A stretch of DNA of 64,000 bases from CAWINX01 sp963837585 (GTDB lineage Bacteria > Actinomycetota > Thermoleophilia > Solirubrobacterales > 70-9): NCBI GenBank assembly GCA_963837585.1, contig CAWINX010000004.1:434001-498000 (forward strand). Direction: 5' to 3'. Below are positions 32,633 to 42,791 of this stretch, in pieces (the stretch's first letter is position 1; each line of letters opens with the position of its first letter). The translations under genes were made by a program, and so were the position numbers. The notes beneath the pieces are model-generated. The model was given only the letters and a program-made list of their open reading frames with translations, made no database searches and was not told the origin of the DNA.

Positions 32633-32712
32633 TGGCTGCTTCCATTCTGCCGTATCGCCCGCGCGGAGGCATGGCAAACTGTCGCTTCAGCATCCGACCC
32701 ACAGGTCGGCGC

Positions 32713-32783
32713 GCGGTGGTAGCTCAACGGTAGAGCCTCGCCCTTCCAAGGCGATGATGCGGGTTCGATTCCCGTCCGCCGCT
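32713..32783 (+). tRNA. tRNA-Gly (TCC)
   Basis: A 71-nt tRNA: acceptor GCGGTGG/CCGCCGC, discriminator T, D-arm GCTC...GAGC, anticodon arm TCGCC-CTTCCAA-GGCGA (anticodon TCC) and T-arm GCGGG-TTCGATT-CCCGT. It is divergent from tRNA-Pro, 81 bp away. Confidence 0.95.
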
Positions 32784-32808
32784 TTTCCGCCGGCTGACTG
32801 GAAGCCGG

Positions 32809-33120
32809 TCAGCAGCGCCAGGGGCCGACGCCGGTAACCGGGGCTCTGCCCGTGACCGGATTGAGCGTCACCCTGATTCGCCTCTGGCAGCGGTATTTCC
32901 CCTGGGCCACGGTGTCGCGAGCGTCGAAGATGCGGCAGAAGACGACGCGACCGCTCTGGCGACGGCAGCTCGATACCCCGTAGCGGACGCAGTTGCGATC
33001 GTGGGCGCAGATGTGCTTGGCGAAGACGGTCGACCTGTGGACCGCCAGGCGCATCGGCAGCCTCGCCATCGCCACCGCGTGCGGGGCGAGGGACGCAAGG
33101 GCGATCAGACCCAGGGCCAT
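32809..33120 (-). CDS. Small secreted cysteine-containing protein
   Basis: From ATG 33120: MALGLIALASLAPHAVA is a signal peptide, and the mature part (about 85 aa) contains paired cysteines (HICAHDRNCVRYGVSSC, VVFCRIF, GKYRCQRRI, and the C-terminal Cys), pointing to a disulfide-stabilised extracellular domain. No family with known function is recognised. It is divergent from the MFS gene. Confidence 0.6.
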   Translation of the reverse strand: MALGLIALASLAPHAVAMARLPMRLAVHRSTVFAKHICAHDRNCVRYGVSSCRRQSGRVVFCRIFDARDTVAQGKYRCQRRIRVTLNPVTGRAPVTGVGPWRC

Positions 33121-33236
33121 CCTGCCACCGAGAAGGCGGATAACTGCGCGAAACCGCCTTGTCGGAGGATGCGCCACGGGAGCCGGAGACTGGCAACGGC
33201 CCGGCGGGATGTCAAGCCGACAAATATCGTAGGCCG

Positions 33237-34907
33237 ATGAAGAGGGCGACGAACGAGCTGATGTCGGTCGTGCGCTCGCTCGTCCTCGATCTCCGCAATC
33301 CCAACCTCGGTCGCCTCGGGATCGCCCGCGTCGGCAACTCGTTCGCGATCTGGAGCTTCGCGATCGCCCTCGGCGTCTACGGGTTCGAGGCCGGCGGAGC
33401 CGTAGCCGTGGGCGTGGTCGCCCTGGTGCGGCTCGCTCCAGGCGCGATCGCCTCGCCCTTCGCCGGGCTGCTCGGCGACCGCTATCCACGGCGCTCGGTC
33501 CTGATCGGCACCAGCCTGGCGATCGCGGTGGTGCTTTGCGCCGCCTGCACCGCCGCGGCCCTCGACGCCCCCCGGGCACTGATCTTCGCGCTCGCCGGCG
33601 TTTTCACCGTCGCGGTCAGTGGCTATGTCCCCGCCGAGGCGGCGCTGCTGCCGACGCTGGCCCGCACCCCGCAGGAGCTGTCGGCGTCCAACGTCACCCA
33701 CAGCGCCATGGACAACATCGGCACCCTGATCGCCGCGGTTGCCACCGGCGTCCTGCTGGCGACCACCTCGCCCGCGGTCGTCTTTGGGGCCGCGGCGGCG
33801 GTCGCCCTGCTGACCGCGCTCCTGCTCACCGGGATCGCGCGGGACCGGCGGCCCGACTACACGAGCGAGGGCGAGATCTCTGGGATCGTCCACGAGACGA
33901 CCCTGGGGTTTCGCGCCCTGATCTTCAACCCCACCTTCCGCCTCGTCGCGGCGACGCTGACGGTGCTGGTCCTCTTCGAGGGGATCGCCGACGTCCTCGT
34001 CGTGATCATGGCGCTGGAGCTGCTCGGGCTCAGCGAGGGCAGCGTCGGCTTCCTCAATGCCGCCTGGGGGATCGGCGCCCTTGCGGGCGGCGTGGGAATG
34101 GGCCTGCTGCTCAACCGGGGACGACTGGCGATCGGGCTCGCCGGCGGCAGCATCGTCGTCGGCCTGGCGACGGCGCTGCCTGGCGCCTGGCCGGTCCCGG
34201 CGGCCGCATACATCGGCTGGTTCGGCATCGGCATCGGCTACGCGTTCATCGAGATCGCGGCGAAAACCCTGCTCCAGCGCCTCGGCTCCGACGAGACGCT
34301 GGGCCGGGTGATCGGCTCGCTTGAATCCGCCCGCCTTGCCGCGATGGCGATCGGCTCGATCGGCGCCACGGCGCTCGTCGCCCTCACCGGCACTCAGGGG
34401 GCCCTGCTCGTCCTCGCTGCGGTGATGCCGATCTTCGTCGTCCTCTGCTGGACCCGCCTGCGCGCCTTCGAGGTCGGCGCGCCGGTTTCCGAGGAGCATT
34501 TCCGCCTGCTGCGCGAGAACTCGATCTTCGCGCCGCTGCCGGTGGCGACGCTGGAGCGGATCAGCCTCGACCTCTCACCGGTGGAGGTCGAAACGGGGAA
34601 GGAGGTGATCACCCAGGGCGACCTTGGCGACTCCTTCTACGTGATCGAGGAGGGAGAGGTCGAGGTGTTCGAGGACGGAGTCTTCCGCCGCAACGAGGGC
34701 CCGGGCGAGTCCTTCGGCGAGATCGCCCTGCTCCGCGACGTCCCGCGCACGGCGACCGTGCGGACGACCGCCGACACGCGGCTGCTGCGCCTCGAGCGGG
34801 ACCAGTTCATCACCGCGGTCACCGGGCACCGGCGCAGCACCCAGCTCGCCCACACCGTCGTCGGCGACCGCTGGTCGACCGACCCCGACCGGCCCCAGGT
34901 GCGCTGA
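33237..34907 (+). CDS. MFS transporter fused to a cyclic-nucleotide-binding domain
   Basis: Starting at ATG 33237 (MKRATNELMSVVRS) the protein is 556 aa. Residues 1-410 form an MFS transporter with the loop 2-3 motif GLLGDRYPRRSVLIG and some 10-12 helices (VALVRLAPGAIASPFAG etc.). Residues about 425-540 form a CAP/CNMP-binding domain (FAPLPVATLERISLDLSPVE; QGDLGDSFYVIEEGEVEVFED; GESFGEIALLRDVPRTATVR). The phosphate-binding cassette GEIALLRDVPRTATVR is intact. Transport may be gated by cAMP or cGMP; the cargo is unknown. A CHASE2 adenylate cyclase gene is 2.2 kb downstream, convergent. The long upstream frame (from 33159) is ruled out by the opposing gene. Confidence 0.9.
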   Translation: MKRATNELMSVVRSLVLDLRNPNLGRLGIARVGNSFAIWSFAIALGVYGFEAGGAVAVGVVALVRLAPGAIASPFAGLLGDRYPRRSVLIGTSLAIAVVLCAACTAAALDAPRALIFALAGVFTVAVSGYVPAEAALLPTLARTPQELSASNVTHSAMDNIGTLIAAVATGVLLATTSPAVVFGAAAAVALLTALLLTGIARDRRPDYTSEGEISGIVHETTLGFRALIFNPTFRLVAATLTVLVLFEGIADVLVVIMALELLGLSEGSVGFLNAAWGIGALAGGVGMGLLLNRGRLAIGLAGGSIVVGLATALPGAWPVPAAAYIGWFGIGIGYAFIEIAAKTLLQRLGSDETLGRVIGSLESARLAAMAIGSIGATALVALTGTQGALLVLAAVMPIFVVLCWTRLRAFEVGAPVSEEHFRLLRENSIFAPLPVATLERISLDLSPVEVETGKEVITQGDLGDSFYVIEEGEVEVFEDGVFRRNEGPGESFGEIALLRDVPRTATVRTTADTRLLRLERDQFITAVTGHRRSTQLAHTVVGDRWSTDPDRPQVR

Positions 34908-34914
34908 GACCTCG

Positions 34915-35313
34915 CTAGGAGAGGCTGCTCGCGAGCAGCGCGAGCAGGAACAGGGCGACGATGTGGGAGGTCTGGTCGACCGCGAGCCGCAGCCCTCCCG
35001 GCGCCACCTCCCCCACTCCCTTGACCCGGCGCATGTAGGCGTCGAGCAGCCGGCCGTCGTCCTGAATCAGGTGCGGAATCGCGATCAGCGCCGCGATCGC
35101 GATCGCCCAGGCGCCGATGTCGGTCGCCAGCCAGATCAGCGCGGGGACGAAGGCGAGCGTGTAGGTGAAGGTGTGCGAGAGCAGGGCCCGCCGAGATTCC
35201 CGGTTGGAGCCGAGGCCGCCGGACTTGTGGATCGCCTGCCAGTTGGTCTGCAGCAGGAAGTCCCCGACCAGATGGGAGACGACGAACACGGCGAAGACCT
35301 CGGGCCAGGACAC
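34915..35313 (-). CDS. DUF3307 membrane protein
   Basis: This 132-aa protein is of the DUF3307 type: FAVFVVSHLVGDFLLQTNWQA at the N-terminus, a loop and then helices (HTFTYTLAFVPALIWLA; WAIAIAALIAIPHLIQDD; HIVALFLLALLASSL). The HLxGDFLLQTxWxA motif is diagnostic of the family. Function unknown. It lies between the MFS-CNB gene and the cyclase gene. Confidence 0.9.
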   Translation of the reverse strand: MSWPEVFAVFVVSHLVGDFLLQTNWQAIHKSGGLGSNRESRRALLSHTFTYTLAFVPALIWLATDIGAWAIAIAALIAIPHLIQDDGRLLDAYMRRVKGVGEVAPGGLRLAVDQTSHIVALFLLALLASSLS

Positions 35314-35331
35314 GACGAGGAAACGTATCGC

Positions 35332-37120
35332 CTATGCGGAAGCGTGCGGGGTCGTGGAATCAGCCGTCGCCGTCGCCGTCGCCTCCGAGGCCAGCGACCA
35401 GACGCGCAGCGGATGCTCGCGGCCGCGCACCTCCCGCTCCCCCACCGGAATCAGCTCCGGCGCCGTCTCCACGCGAGCCTCCCGGGTCGAGTCGGCGATG
35501 AAGATCCGGTACCCGGAGCCTTTCGTCATCCCCTCCAGGCGCGACGCCGTGTTCGTGGTGTCGCCGATCGTCGTGTACTCCATGCGACGCTCGGAGCCGA
35601 CCTGTCCGGACATCACCTCGCCGCTGTTCAGCCCGATCCCCATCGAGAACCCGTCGCCGTGGCCCATGCTCCGCATCCACTCGCAGAAGGCCGGCAGGCG
35701 CACCTCGAGCATCTCCCGCGCCGCCGCGATCGCCCGGTCGGCGTGGTCGGGCTGCTCGATCGGGGCGCCGAACACGGCCATGATCCCGTCGCCCATGTAG
35801 GCGACGAGGGTGCCGCCGTGGTCCATGATCGCGTCGGTCATCTCGCTCAGGTAGCGGTTGAGGGTCTCGACCACCTCGGCCGGCGGCCCGCGACTCCGCG
35901 TAGCTGGTGAAGCCGCGCAGATCGCTGAACAGGACGGTGGCCTCGCGGCGGACCCCGCCGAGCTGGAGGCTGTCCTCGCCGTGGGCGAGAACCTCGTCGA
36001 CCACCTCCTCGGGCACGAAGCGGGAGAAGGTGAAGCGCACCCGCTGGCGCTCGAAGGCGGCGAACAGGTAGTGCAGGGCCAGGGTGCCGACAGCGGCGAT
36101 CGCCAGGGCGAGGAGCGGGTAGACGACCGTCAGGACCAGACCCGCGTTGAAGGCGAGCTGAGCCGCGACCAGGTACAGCGCGGCGGCGGCCAGCGCCAGG
36201 CCGAAGGCGAGCACCGGCCGCAGGAAGAAGCCGGCGACCGGCCCGATCGCCGCGAGCAGGAGGATCAGGGCCAGGTTGAGCCAGCCCGGCGCCGAGCGCA
36301 GGGGCAGGTCGTTGAGCACGCTGGCGATCGCGTTCGCCTGCAGCTCGACCCCCGGCATCAGCCCGCCGCCGACCGAGGTCTGGTGAACGTCCTGCAGGGA
36401 GGGCGCGGAGGGGCCGACGACGACGATCTTCCCCCTGAACGCCTTCGGATCGACCTTCCCGCGAAGCACCTTGGAAAAGGAGTAGGTGGGGATCGTCTTC
36501 GGCGGTCCGGCGTAGTCGATCAGGGCGCCGCGTGAGCCGAAGCCGCTGCCGCCAACCGGCTTCCCCGTCCCCTCCTCGGCGGCGGCGACCGCGAAGCCCT
36601 TCAGCCCCTGGACCTCATAGGGGAAGCGGCGGATTGCGCCATCGGCGTCGGGCATGACGACGGCGTTGCCGGCACGTGCGCCGATGCTGCGCAGCACGGC
36701 GTCGCCGCCGAAGACGTTGCTGTGCCCGTTGCCCTCGACCTCGGTGGTGGCGAGCACGACATGGCCGGCACGCGCGACGGCCCCGACAAGCGCGTTGTCC
36801 TGCTTGGGCACAGTCTGCTCGGTGAACTGGACGTCGTAGGCGATCGCCTTGGCGCCGTCCGCGGCAAGGCGATCGATCAACCTGCCGTGCAGGGAGCGCG
36901 GAAACGGCCATTGCACGCCAAGCTGGCTGAAGGTGACGTCGTCAATCGCGACGACGGCCACCTCGGGCGAGGGAACCTGCGGACCGCGAATCGAGACTCG
37001 GGAGTCGAAGCTGCTCAACTCCAGCCGTCGCAGGGCGCCGGTGGCGTATGCGGCGATGCCGATCGCCGCGGCCAGCACCCCGACGACGATGAAGGCGAGC
37101 CCGCGCCGCCGTGCGCCCAT
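35332..37120 (-). CDS. CHASE2-domain adenylate/guanylate cyclase, one frameshift
   Basis: About 595 aa: N-terminal helix, extracellular CHASE2 domain (VAVVAIDDVTFSQLGVQWPF; AKAIAYDVQFTEQ; FRGKIVVVGPSAPSLQDVHQT), three transmembrane helices (WLNLALILLLAAIGPVAGFF and following), then a class III cyclase (REATVLFSDLRGFTSYAESR; YMGDGIMAVFG; MGIGLNSGEVMSGQVGSERR; YTTIGDTTNTASRLEG). An extra G near 35891 (TCGCGGGCC) breaks the frame after AESR; removing it joins the frames as ESRPPAEVVETLNRYL. The protein makes cAMP (or cGMP) in response to an extracellular cue. The upstream RCC1-like gene ends 3 bp away and is probably co-transcribed. Confidence 0.9.
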
Positions 37121-37123
37121 CGA

Positions 37124-38917
37124 CTACCCGAGGCGGCGAATGCCGGGCTTTTTCGCGACGTAGTGCTGGCCGACGTGGAGGACGATCAGGCGGTCGAGGA
37201 CGAAGTCGCGCACCCAGACCGTCCCCCGCCTCACCTTGAAGAAGGTCGAGCCGTCACAGCGGTCCTGGACCAGCCAGATCGTCCCGCGCACGGTCGCCGA
37301 GCCGTAGTTGCCGTTCGTCTTGTAGTTCCCGTGGCCGCTGCCCCAGAGCTTGCGCCCCTTGCCCCGCTTCTTCCGCTGCCAGGACGCGGCTTCCCTGGGC
37401 GCCGGCCCCCCTGGCCTCGCACCCGGTCTTACCGATCAGGTTGACCACGGTGTTCGTGTGGCGGCGGCGATTTCTGATGGAGGCCGAAGATGCCTCCCCA
37501 GAAGTGGCCCGACTGGATGCCGCCGCCGGTGCCTTTCGAGGTGGTGACCCCGACGGTTCCGTCGCGCGCGTCGACCACGCAGTAGAGCGAGACATGCTGC
37601 GGGGAGCGGAGTTTGCGAAGTTTGCGGTCATGGGGGCATCTGACTTTCACGACTCCGCCGACCCGCTCGATGTTGAAGCTTTTCCCCGCTGTCGGCGGGG
37701 GCAAGCCGGAATCGGAGCCGGGCGGCGCGTCAAGCACGTCCAGCGTCACCTCCCACTGAGCATCCACGGTGATGCCGTTGGTCGAGACCACGGTGAAGGT
37801 GTAGCTCCCCGGGGCGGCGGCTGCGCCGGAAAGAATCCCGTCACCGCTCAGCGTCAGACCCATCGGGCAGCTGCCCCCCCGAGACAAGGAAATGCGGGCC
37901 CGGGTTTTGAGGGGTGGTTTCGAACCGGTAGGGAGTAGGGCGTGCCCGTCACAGCGGGAGAGAGTTTGCTCGTGATCAGCCGCGGCTGGCTCTGCCCGTA
38001 GTCGTTGCTGTTCCAGCAGGCCAGGGTCCCGTCGTCGCGGATCGCGCAGCTGTGGGTGCCGCCGGCGGAGACGGACTGGAAGGTGCCGTCGGGATGCCGT
38101 CGAGCTGGCCGGCGGAGTCGTCTCCCCAGCAGGCCAGGGTTGCCGTCGTCGCGGATCGCGCAGGCTGTGGGTGCCGCCGGCGGAGACGGACTGGAAGCTG
38201 CCGCTCGGGCACGCCGTCGAGCTGGCCGGCGTAGTCGTCTCCCCAGCAGAGCAGGGTGCCGTCCTCGTGGATCGCGCAGGTGTGGGTGCCGCCGGCGGAG
38301 ACGGCTGGAACTCGGGCAGATGATGATGGTGGTGATGCCACCAATGCCAGTGGTGTCGTACCGGTCGGAGCTTCGCTGACCTGGCCGCGGAGTCGTTGCC
38401 CCAGCAGGTCAGGATGTCGTCGGTGCGGATCGCGCAGCTGTGGGTCGCCGCCGGCGGAGACCGACTTGAAGGTGCCGTGGGGATCCGTTGAGCTGGCCCG
38501 GAATCGTCCCCCCAGCAGGCCAGGTTGTCGTCGCTCGCGATCGCGCAGGTGTGGGTGCCGCCGGCGGAGACGGATTTGAAGGCGCCGTCTGGGACACCGT
38601 CGAGCTGGCCGGTCGAAGTCGTCTCCCCCAGCAGGCGAGGGTGCCGTCGTCGCGGATCCGCAGGCGTGGGTCCGCCGGCGAGACCGACTTGAAGGCGCCG
38701 GCCGGCACTCCGTCAGCTGGCCGGCCTGATCGTCGCCCCAGCAGGCGAGGGTGCCGTCGTCGCGGATCGCGCAGGTGTGGTAGCCGCCGGCCGAGACGGC
38801 GTCCACGGGGGAAGGCGGGCTTGACGGCTCGGCCTGCGCCCCGACCGAAAGCGACAGGGCGATCAGCGCAGCGAGGAGCACGCAGAAGGAGAGGTAGATC
38901 CTGGGCTTCATCGCCAT
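37124..38917 (-). pseudogene. Secreted RCC1-like repeat protein with He_PIG Ig-like domain, many frameshifts
   Basis: ATG 38917 starts a signal peptide (MAMKPRIYLSFCVLLAALIA). At least seven repeats of about 110 bp follow, each of the form VSAGGTHTCAIRDDGTLACW, then GDDxAGQL. Next is a He_PIG Ig-like domain (GLTLSGDGILSGAAAAPGSY, TFTVVSTN). The C-terminal domain contains RKLWGSGHGNYKTNGNYGSA and TVRGTIWLVQDRCDG, ending VAKKPGIRRLG at TAG 37126-37124. Almost every repeat switches frame, so the gene as given cannot be translated whole; ten or more indels are needed. The original protein was probably exported and cell-surface associated. It is directly upstream of the CHASE2 cyclase gene and could supply or sense an extracellular signal (inference). 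Confidence 0.75.
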
Positions 38918-39083
38918 GCGAACGCGGAATTGTACGCGGCTGCACAAGCCCTGCAGGGAAATAGCGGCGGTTGCGCACCCAGCAGGGAGTATTGGACATT
39001 CCCCTAAGGCAACTACAGCGGCATCTTCCTGCGCGAGTACGAGGCCGACAGGGCCTGACCCGGCCCGGTGACGGTCCGCGGAG

Positions 39084-39155
39084 CGGGGGAGCCAGGATTC
39101 GAACCCGGATTCGCGGTTTTGGAGACCGTGCGCATAGCCGTTGGCTCACTCCCCC
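39084..39155 (-). tRNA. tRNA-Trp (CCA), D-arm irregular
   Basis: A 72-nt gene: acceptor GGGGGAG/CTCCCCC, discriminator G, anticodon arm ACGGT-CTCCAAA-ACCGC (anticodon CCA) and T-arm CCGGG-TTCGAAT-CCTGG. The D-arm region TGAGCCAACGGCTATGCGC does not form four clean base pairs in any register, unlike normal tRNA-Trp, and the 27-43 pair is A-C. A base error in this stretch is possible. Confidence 0.85.
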
Positions 39156-39212
39156 GAGCGCAGTCATGCTAGCCGGGCAATCGTCCCGACACCCACAGCT
39201 GGCGGGATGCAA

Positions 39213-39297
39213 TGCGGGCGGAGGGACTTGAACCCCCACGGGCTTTCGAGCCCACCGGACCTAAACCGGCGCGTTTGCCAAATTTCGCCACGCCCGC
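39213..39297 (-). tRNA. tRNA-Leu (TAG)
   Basis: An 85-nt class II tRNA on the reverse strand with acceptor GCGGGCG/CGCCCGC, discriminator A, anticodon arm GCCGG-TTTAGGT-CCGGT (anticodon TAG), a long variable arm (GGGCTCGAAAGCCC) and T-arm GGGGG-TTCAAGT-CCCTC. Confidence 0.95.
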
Positions 39298-39357
39298 GTG
39301 GCCGCTCGTAACGGCACTTAATGCGCCGCCAATGGCGCATCGTCGCTCTTAGATTCT

Positions 39358-39900
39358 ATGATCGACGGCGTGGCGGTTGGAGAGGTCAGGCCCGGTTATG
39401 AGCTGCGGCGCCCAAATCGGGAGAAAGCGGAGTCGGTCACGACCAAGTTCGTGGTCGTCTTCCTGCTCGCCGTTACGGCGGCGATTTTGGCGCTTGTCAC
39501 GATCACCGGCTTCTCTCTGCTCGACGGCGGCGCGACGATGGGAATCATCGGCCTGATCTTCGCGTTGATCTACGCGATGTTCGCCTTCTTCGCCGCACGC
39601 TGGAACCGGGGCGTGCTTCCCGTCGCCGCTGCTCTTTCAATGATCCTCGCGATCTTCTGCGCGGTCGGCGCCGACAGCTGGTTCGCCCGCGACAAGGCGG
39701 GCTTCGCCGACGCGCTGATCCCAGTCCCGCTGATCGGCCTGCTGGTCGTGCTGCTCATCCCGCTCCAGATCATCCTGATCGTCGTCGCCTTGGTCGCCTT
39801 CAACCAGGAGTGGCACGTCGAAGAGGAGCGCCCAATCGGCTCCGGCGAGGACTACGGCGCCGGCGCTCCGCCGGACCACCAGGCTCCTCAGCCGGCGTAG
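39358..39900 (+). CDS. Four-helix membrane protein of unknown function
   Basis: This 180-aa protein has a short charged N-terminus, helices FVVVFLLAVTAAILALVTITGF, MGIIGLIFALIYAMFAFFAA, VLPVAAALSMILAIFCAVGA and LIGLLVVLLIPLQIILIVVALVAF, and a soluble Glu/Pro-rich tail. I do not recognise a defined domain. A 7-bp-armed inverted repeat (39321-39340) lies in the gap before its ATG. Confidence 0.75.
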   Translation: MIDGVAVGEVRPGYELRRPNREKAESVTTKFVVVFLLAVTAAILALVTITGFSLLDGGATMGIIGLIFALIYAMFAFFAARWNRGVLPVAAALSMILAIFCAVGADSWFARDKAGFADALIPVPLIGLLVVLLIPLQIILIVVALVAFNQEWHVEEERPIGSGEDYGAGAPPDHQAPQPA

Positions 39901-39931
39901 CGGGTCCAGCCGCGTTAAAACGTTGAACTGA

Positions 39932-40015
39932 TGCCGGAGGTGGGAGTCGAACCCACACGCCCTTTCGAGCAATTGATTTTGAATCGATCGCGTCTGCCAG
40001 TTCCGCCACTCCGGC
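39932..40015 (-). tRNA. tRNA-Leu (CAA)
   Basis: An 84-nt class II tRNA on the reverse strand: acceptor GCCGGAG/CTCCGGC, discriminator A, anticodon loop TTCAAAA (anticodon CAA) and a long variable arm with a GGGCG-type stem. One C-A mismatch sits in the anticodon stem (ATCGA/TCAAT). T-arm GTGGG-TTCGACT-CCCAC. Confidence 0.92.
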
Positions 40016-40060
40016 GTGGCGGTGAACGATAGTCGCCACGCCCCGGGATAATCAGCGCCG

Positions 40061-42050
40061 ATGAAGTCGGCAAGCTCGGAGGGAGGCGAATTGCTCTGGG
40101 AGCCGTCCGCCGAGATGGTCGAGCGGGCGCGGCTGACCGAGTTCATGCGCTGGCTGGAGACCGAGCGCGGCCTGCGGTTCGCGGACTACGAGGAGCTGTG
40201 GCGCTGGTCGGTCGACGACCTCGACGCCTTCTGGGGGGCGATCTGGGACTTCTTCGACGTCCAGGCCGACGGCGAGCCGACGCCGGTCCTCGCCAAGCGC
40301 GAGATGCCCGGCGCCGAGTGGTTTCCCGGCGCGCGGCTCAACTACGCCGAGCACGTCTTCCGGGACCGCGACGAAGCCGAGACGGCGATCCTCCACGCCT
40401 CCGAGCTGCGCGAGCTGTCCGAGCTGAGCTGGGGAGAGCTGGGGGCCCAGGTCGCCGCGGTCGCCGCCGGCCTGCGCGGCCTCGGGGTTGAGGCGGGCGA
40501 CCGCGTCGTCGCCTACATGCCGAACGTCCCCGAGACGATCGTCGCCTTCCTCGCCACCGCGAGCATCGGCGCGGTCTGGTCGAGCTGCTCGCCCGACTTC
40601 GGCCCGGCCAGCGTCATCGACCGCTTCGCCCAGATCGAGCCCAAGGTCCTCTTCGCGGTCGACGGCTACCGCTACGGCGGCAAGGACTTCGACCGGCGCG
40701 ACACCCTGGCGCTCCTCCAGGAGGAGATGCCGAGCCTCGAGCGCACCGTCGTCCTTCCCTACCTCGATCCCGAACCGGACCTCTCCTCCCTACGCGACGC
40801 GATGCGCTGGGAGCAGCTGCTCGCCTCCGGCGAGGGCGCCGAGCTCGCCTTCGAGCGCGTCCCCTTCGACCACCCGCTCTGGGTCCTCTACTCCTCCGGC
40901 ACGACCGGGCTGCCGAAGGCGATCGTCCAGGGTCAGGGCGGCATCCTGCTCGAGCACCTCAAGAAGCTCCACCTCCACGTCGACGCACACCCGGGCGACC
41001 GCCTCTTCTGGTTCACGACGACCGGCTGGATGATGTGGAACTTCCTCGTCTCGGGGCTGCTGACCCGCGCCGCGATCGTCCTCTACGACGGCAACCCCGG
41101 CCATCCCGACATGAACGTGCTCTGGGACCTCGCCGAGCGCGCCGGGATCACGATGTTCGGCACCAGCGCCTCCTACATAGCCGCCTGCATGAAGGCCGGG
41201 GTCGAGCCCGGCGCCGGCCGCGACCTCAGCCGCCTCGGAGCGGTCGGCTCGACCGGCTCCCCCCTCTCCCCCGAGGGCTTCGACTGGATCTACGAGCAAC
41301 TCGGCGCCGACACCTGGCTGTTCTCGACCAGCGGCGGCACCGACCTCTGCACCGCCTTCGTCGGCGGCGTCTCGCTGCTGCCCGTATATCGGGGGGAGCT
41401 GCAAGCCCGGGCGCTGGGCGCCGCGGTCGAGGCCTGGGACGAAGACGGCAACTCGGTGATCGACGAGGTCGGCGAGCTGGTCGTCACCGAGCCGATGCCC
41501 TCGATGCCCGTCTTCTTCTGGGGCGACCCCGACGGCGAGCGCTACCGGGCCAGCTACTTCGAGCACTACCCGGGCGTCTGGCGCCACGGCGACTGGATCG
41601 AGATCACCTCGCGGGGTACGGCGGTGATCTACGGCCGCTCCGACTCGACCATCAACCGCTCCGGCATCCGCATGGGGACGAGCGAGATCTACCGGGCGGT
41701 GCTCGGGCATCGAGGACATCGTCGACGCCCTCGTCGTCGACATCCCCCGGCCCGGCACCGACGGCTGGATGCCGCTCTTCGTCGTCCTCCGCGAGGGAGC
41801 CGTGCTGGACGAGAGCCTGATCAAGGAGATCGCCCGTCGCGTCCGCGAGCAATGCTCCCCCCGCCACGTCCCCGACCAGGTCTTCGCGATCGCCGAGGTG
41901 CCTCGCACCCTCAGCGGCAAGGTCCTCGAGGTGCCGGTCAAGCGGATCCTGATGGGCACTCCGGCAGAGCAGGCGGCCAGCCGCGACTCGCTCGCCAACC
42001 CGGCAGCGCTCGACTACTTCGTCGAGATGGCCGCCTCGCTCGACGCCTGA
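40061..42050 (+). CDS. aacS: Acetoacetyl-CoA synthetase, one frameshift
   Basis: About 660 aa of the ANL superfamily. The family-specific N-terminus (FMRWLETERGLRFADYEELW, PGARLNYAEHVFRD) is followed by adenylation motifs VLYSSGTTGLPKAIVQGQGG, TSASYIAACMKAG and YGRSDSTINRSGIRMGTSEIY, and the C-terminal lysine region in EVPRTLSGKVLEVPVK. An extra G near 41709 (GTGCTCGGGCATC) shifts the frame; without it the sequence reads VLGIEDIVDALVVDIPRPG. The enzyme activates acetoacetate to acetoacetyl-CoA with ATP. It faces HMG-CoA lyase and a carboxylase beta subunit gene, so it may salvage acetoacetate from leucine breakdown. Confidence 0.9.
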
Positions 42051-42052
42051 CC

Positions 42053-42791
42053 TCAGGGGGTGCGGCGGCGCAGGGTGGCGGCGCCGAGCGCCAGGGCGAG
42101 CAGCGTCACCGCAACGGTGACCGCGACATCGATCCAACCGGTGGTGCCGAGAGAGCCGTCGACGGTGACGCGCTGCAGGGCATCGAAGGCGTAGGTCAGG
42201 GGCAGCGCGTAGGAAACCGCTTCGAGCAGCGGCGCCATCTGGTCTCGCGGCACGAACAGACCGCAGAGCAACAGCTGAGGGAAGACGAAGGCCGGCATGA
42301 ACTGGACCGCCTGGAACTCGGTCTGGGCGAAGGCGCTGACGAAGAGGCCGAGCGACATGCCGAGCAGAGCGTTGCCGACCGCCAGCGCCCCGACCAGCGA
42401 CCGTCGAGCCGGCAACGTGGAGGTCGAGGAGCCCGAAGGCGACCAGCGCGGCGATCACCGCCTGCACGACCGCAACAACAGCGAAGGCGATCGCGTAGCC
42501 GAGCAGCAGATCGAGCTTGGCGAGCGGCATGCTCATCAGCCGCTCCAGCGTCCCGGTGGTGCGCTCGCGCAGCATCGTGATCGAGGTGACCAGGAACATC
42601 GTGATGAACGGGAAGAGGCCGACCAGCGGCCCGCCGACCCGTTGGAAGGCCTGCGGGTTCTCGTAAAAGGCGTACTTGAGCAGCGCCAGCAGGGCGGGCG
42701 GGACGACGAGCAGCAGCGCGATCGTGCGGGGGTCGCGGCGCAGCTGGCGCAGGACGCGCATCGCCACCGCCCAGGTGGTCGCCGGCCTCAC
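42053..42791 (-). CDS. ABC-2 type permease, one frameshift
   Basis: About 245 aa with six helices. The N-terminal half (MRPATTWAVAMRVLRQLRRD; FPFITMFLVTSITMLRERTTGTLERLMSMPL) and the C-terminal half (LVGALAVGNALLGMSLGLFV; PAFVFPQLLLCGLFVPRDQM) join near 42405-42415. This is a DrrB/ABC-2 exporter permease. GTG 42791 overlaps the ATPase stop by 4 bp (after allowing for the ATPase frameshift), so the pair is coupled. Substrate unknown (lipid or drug). Confidence 0.85.
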
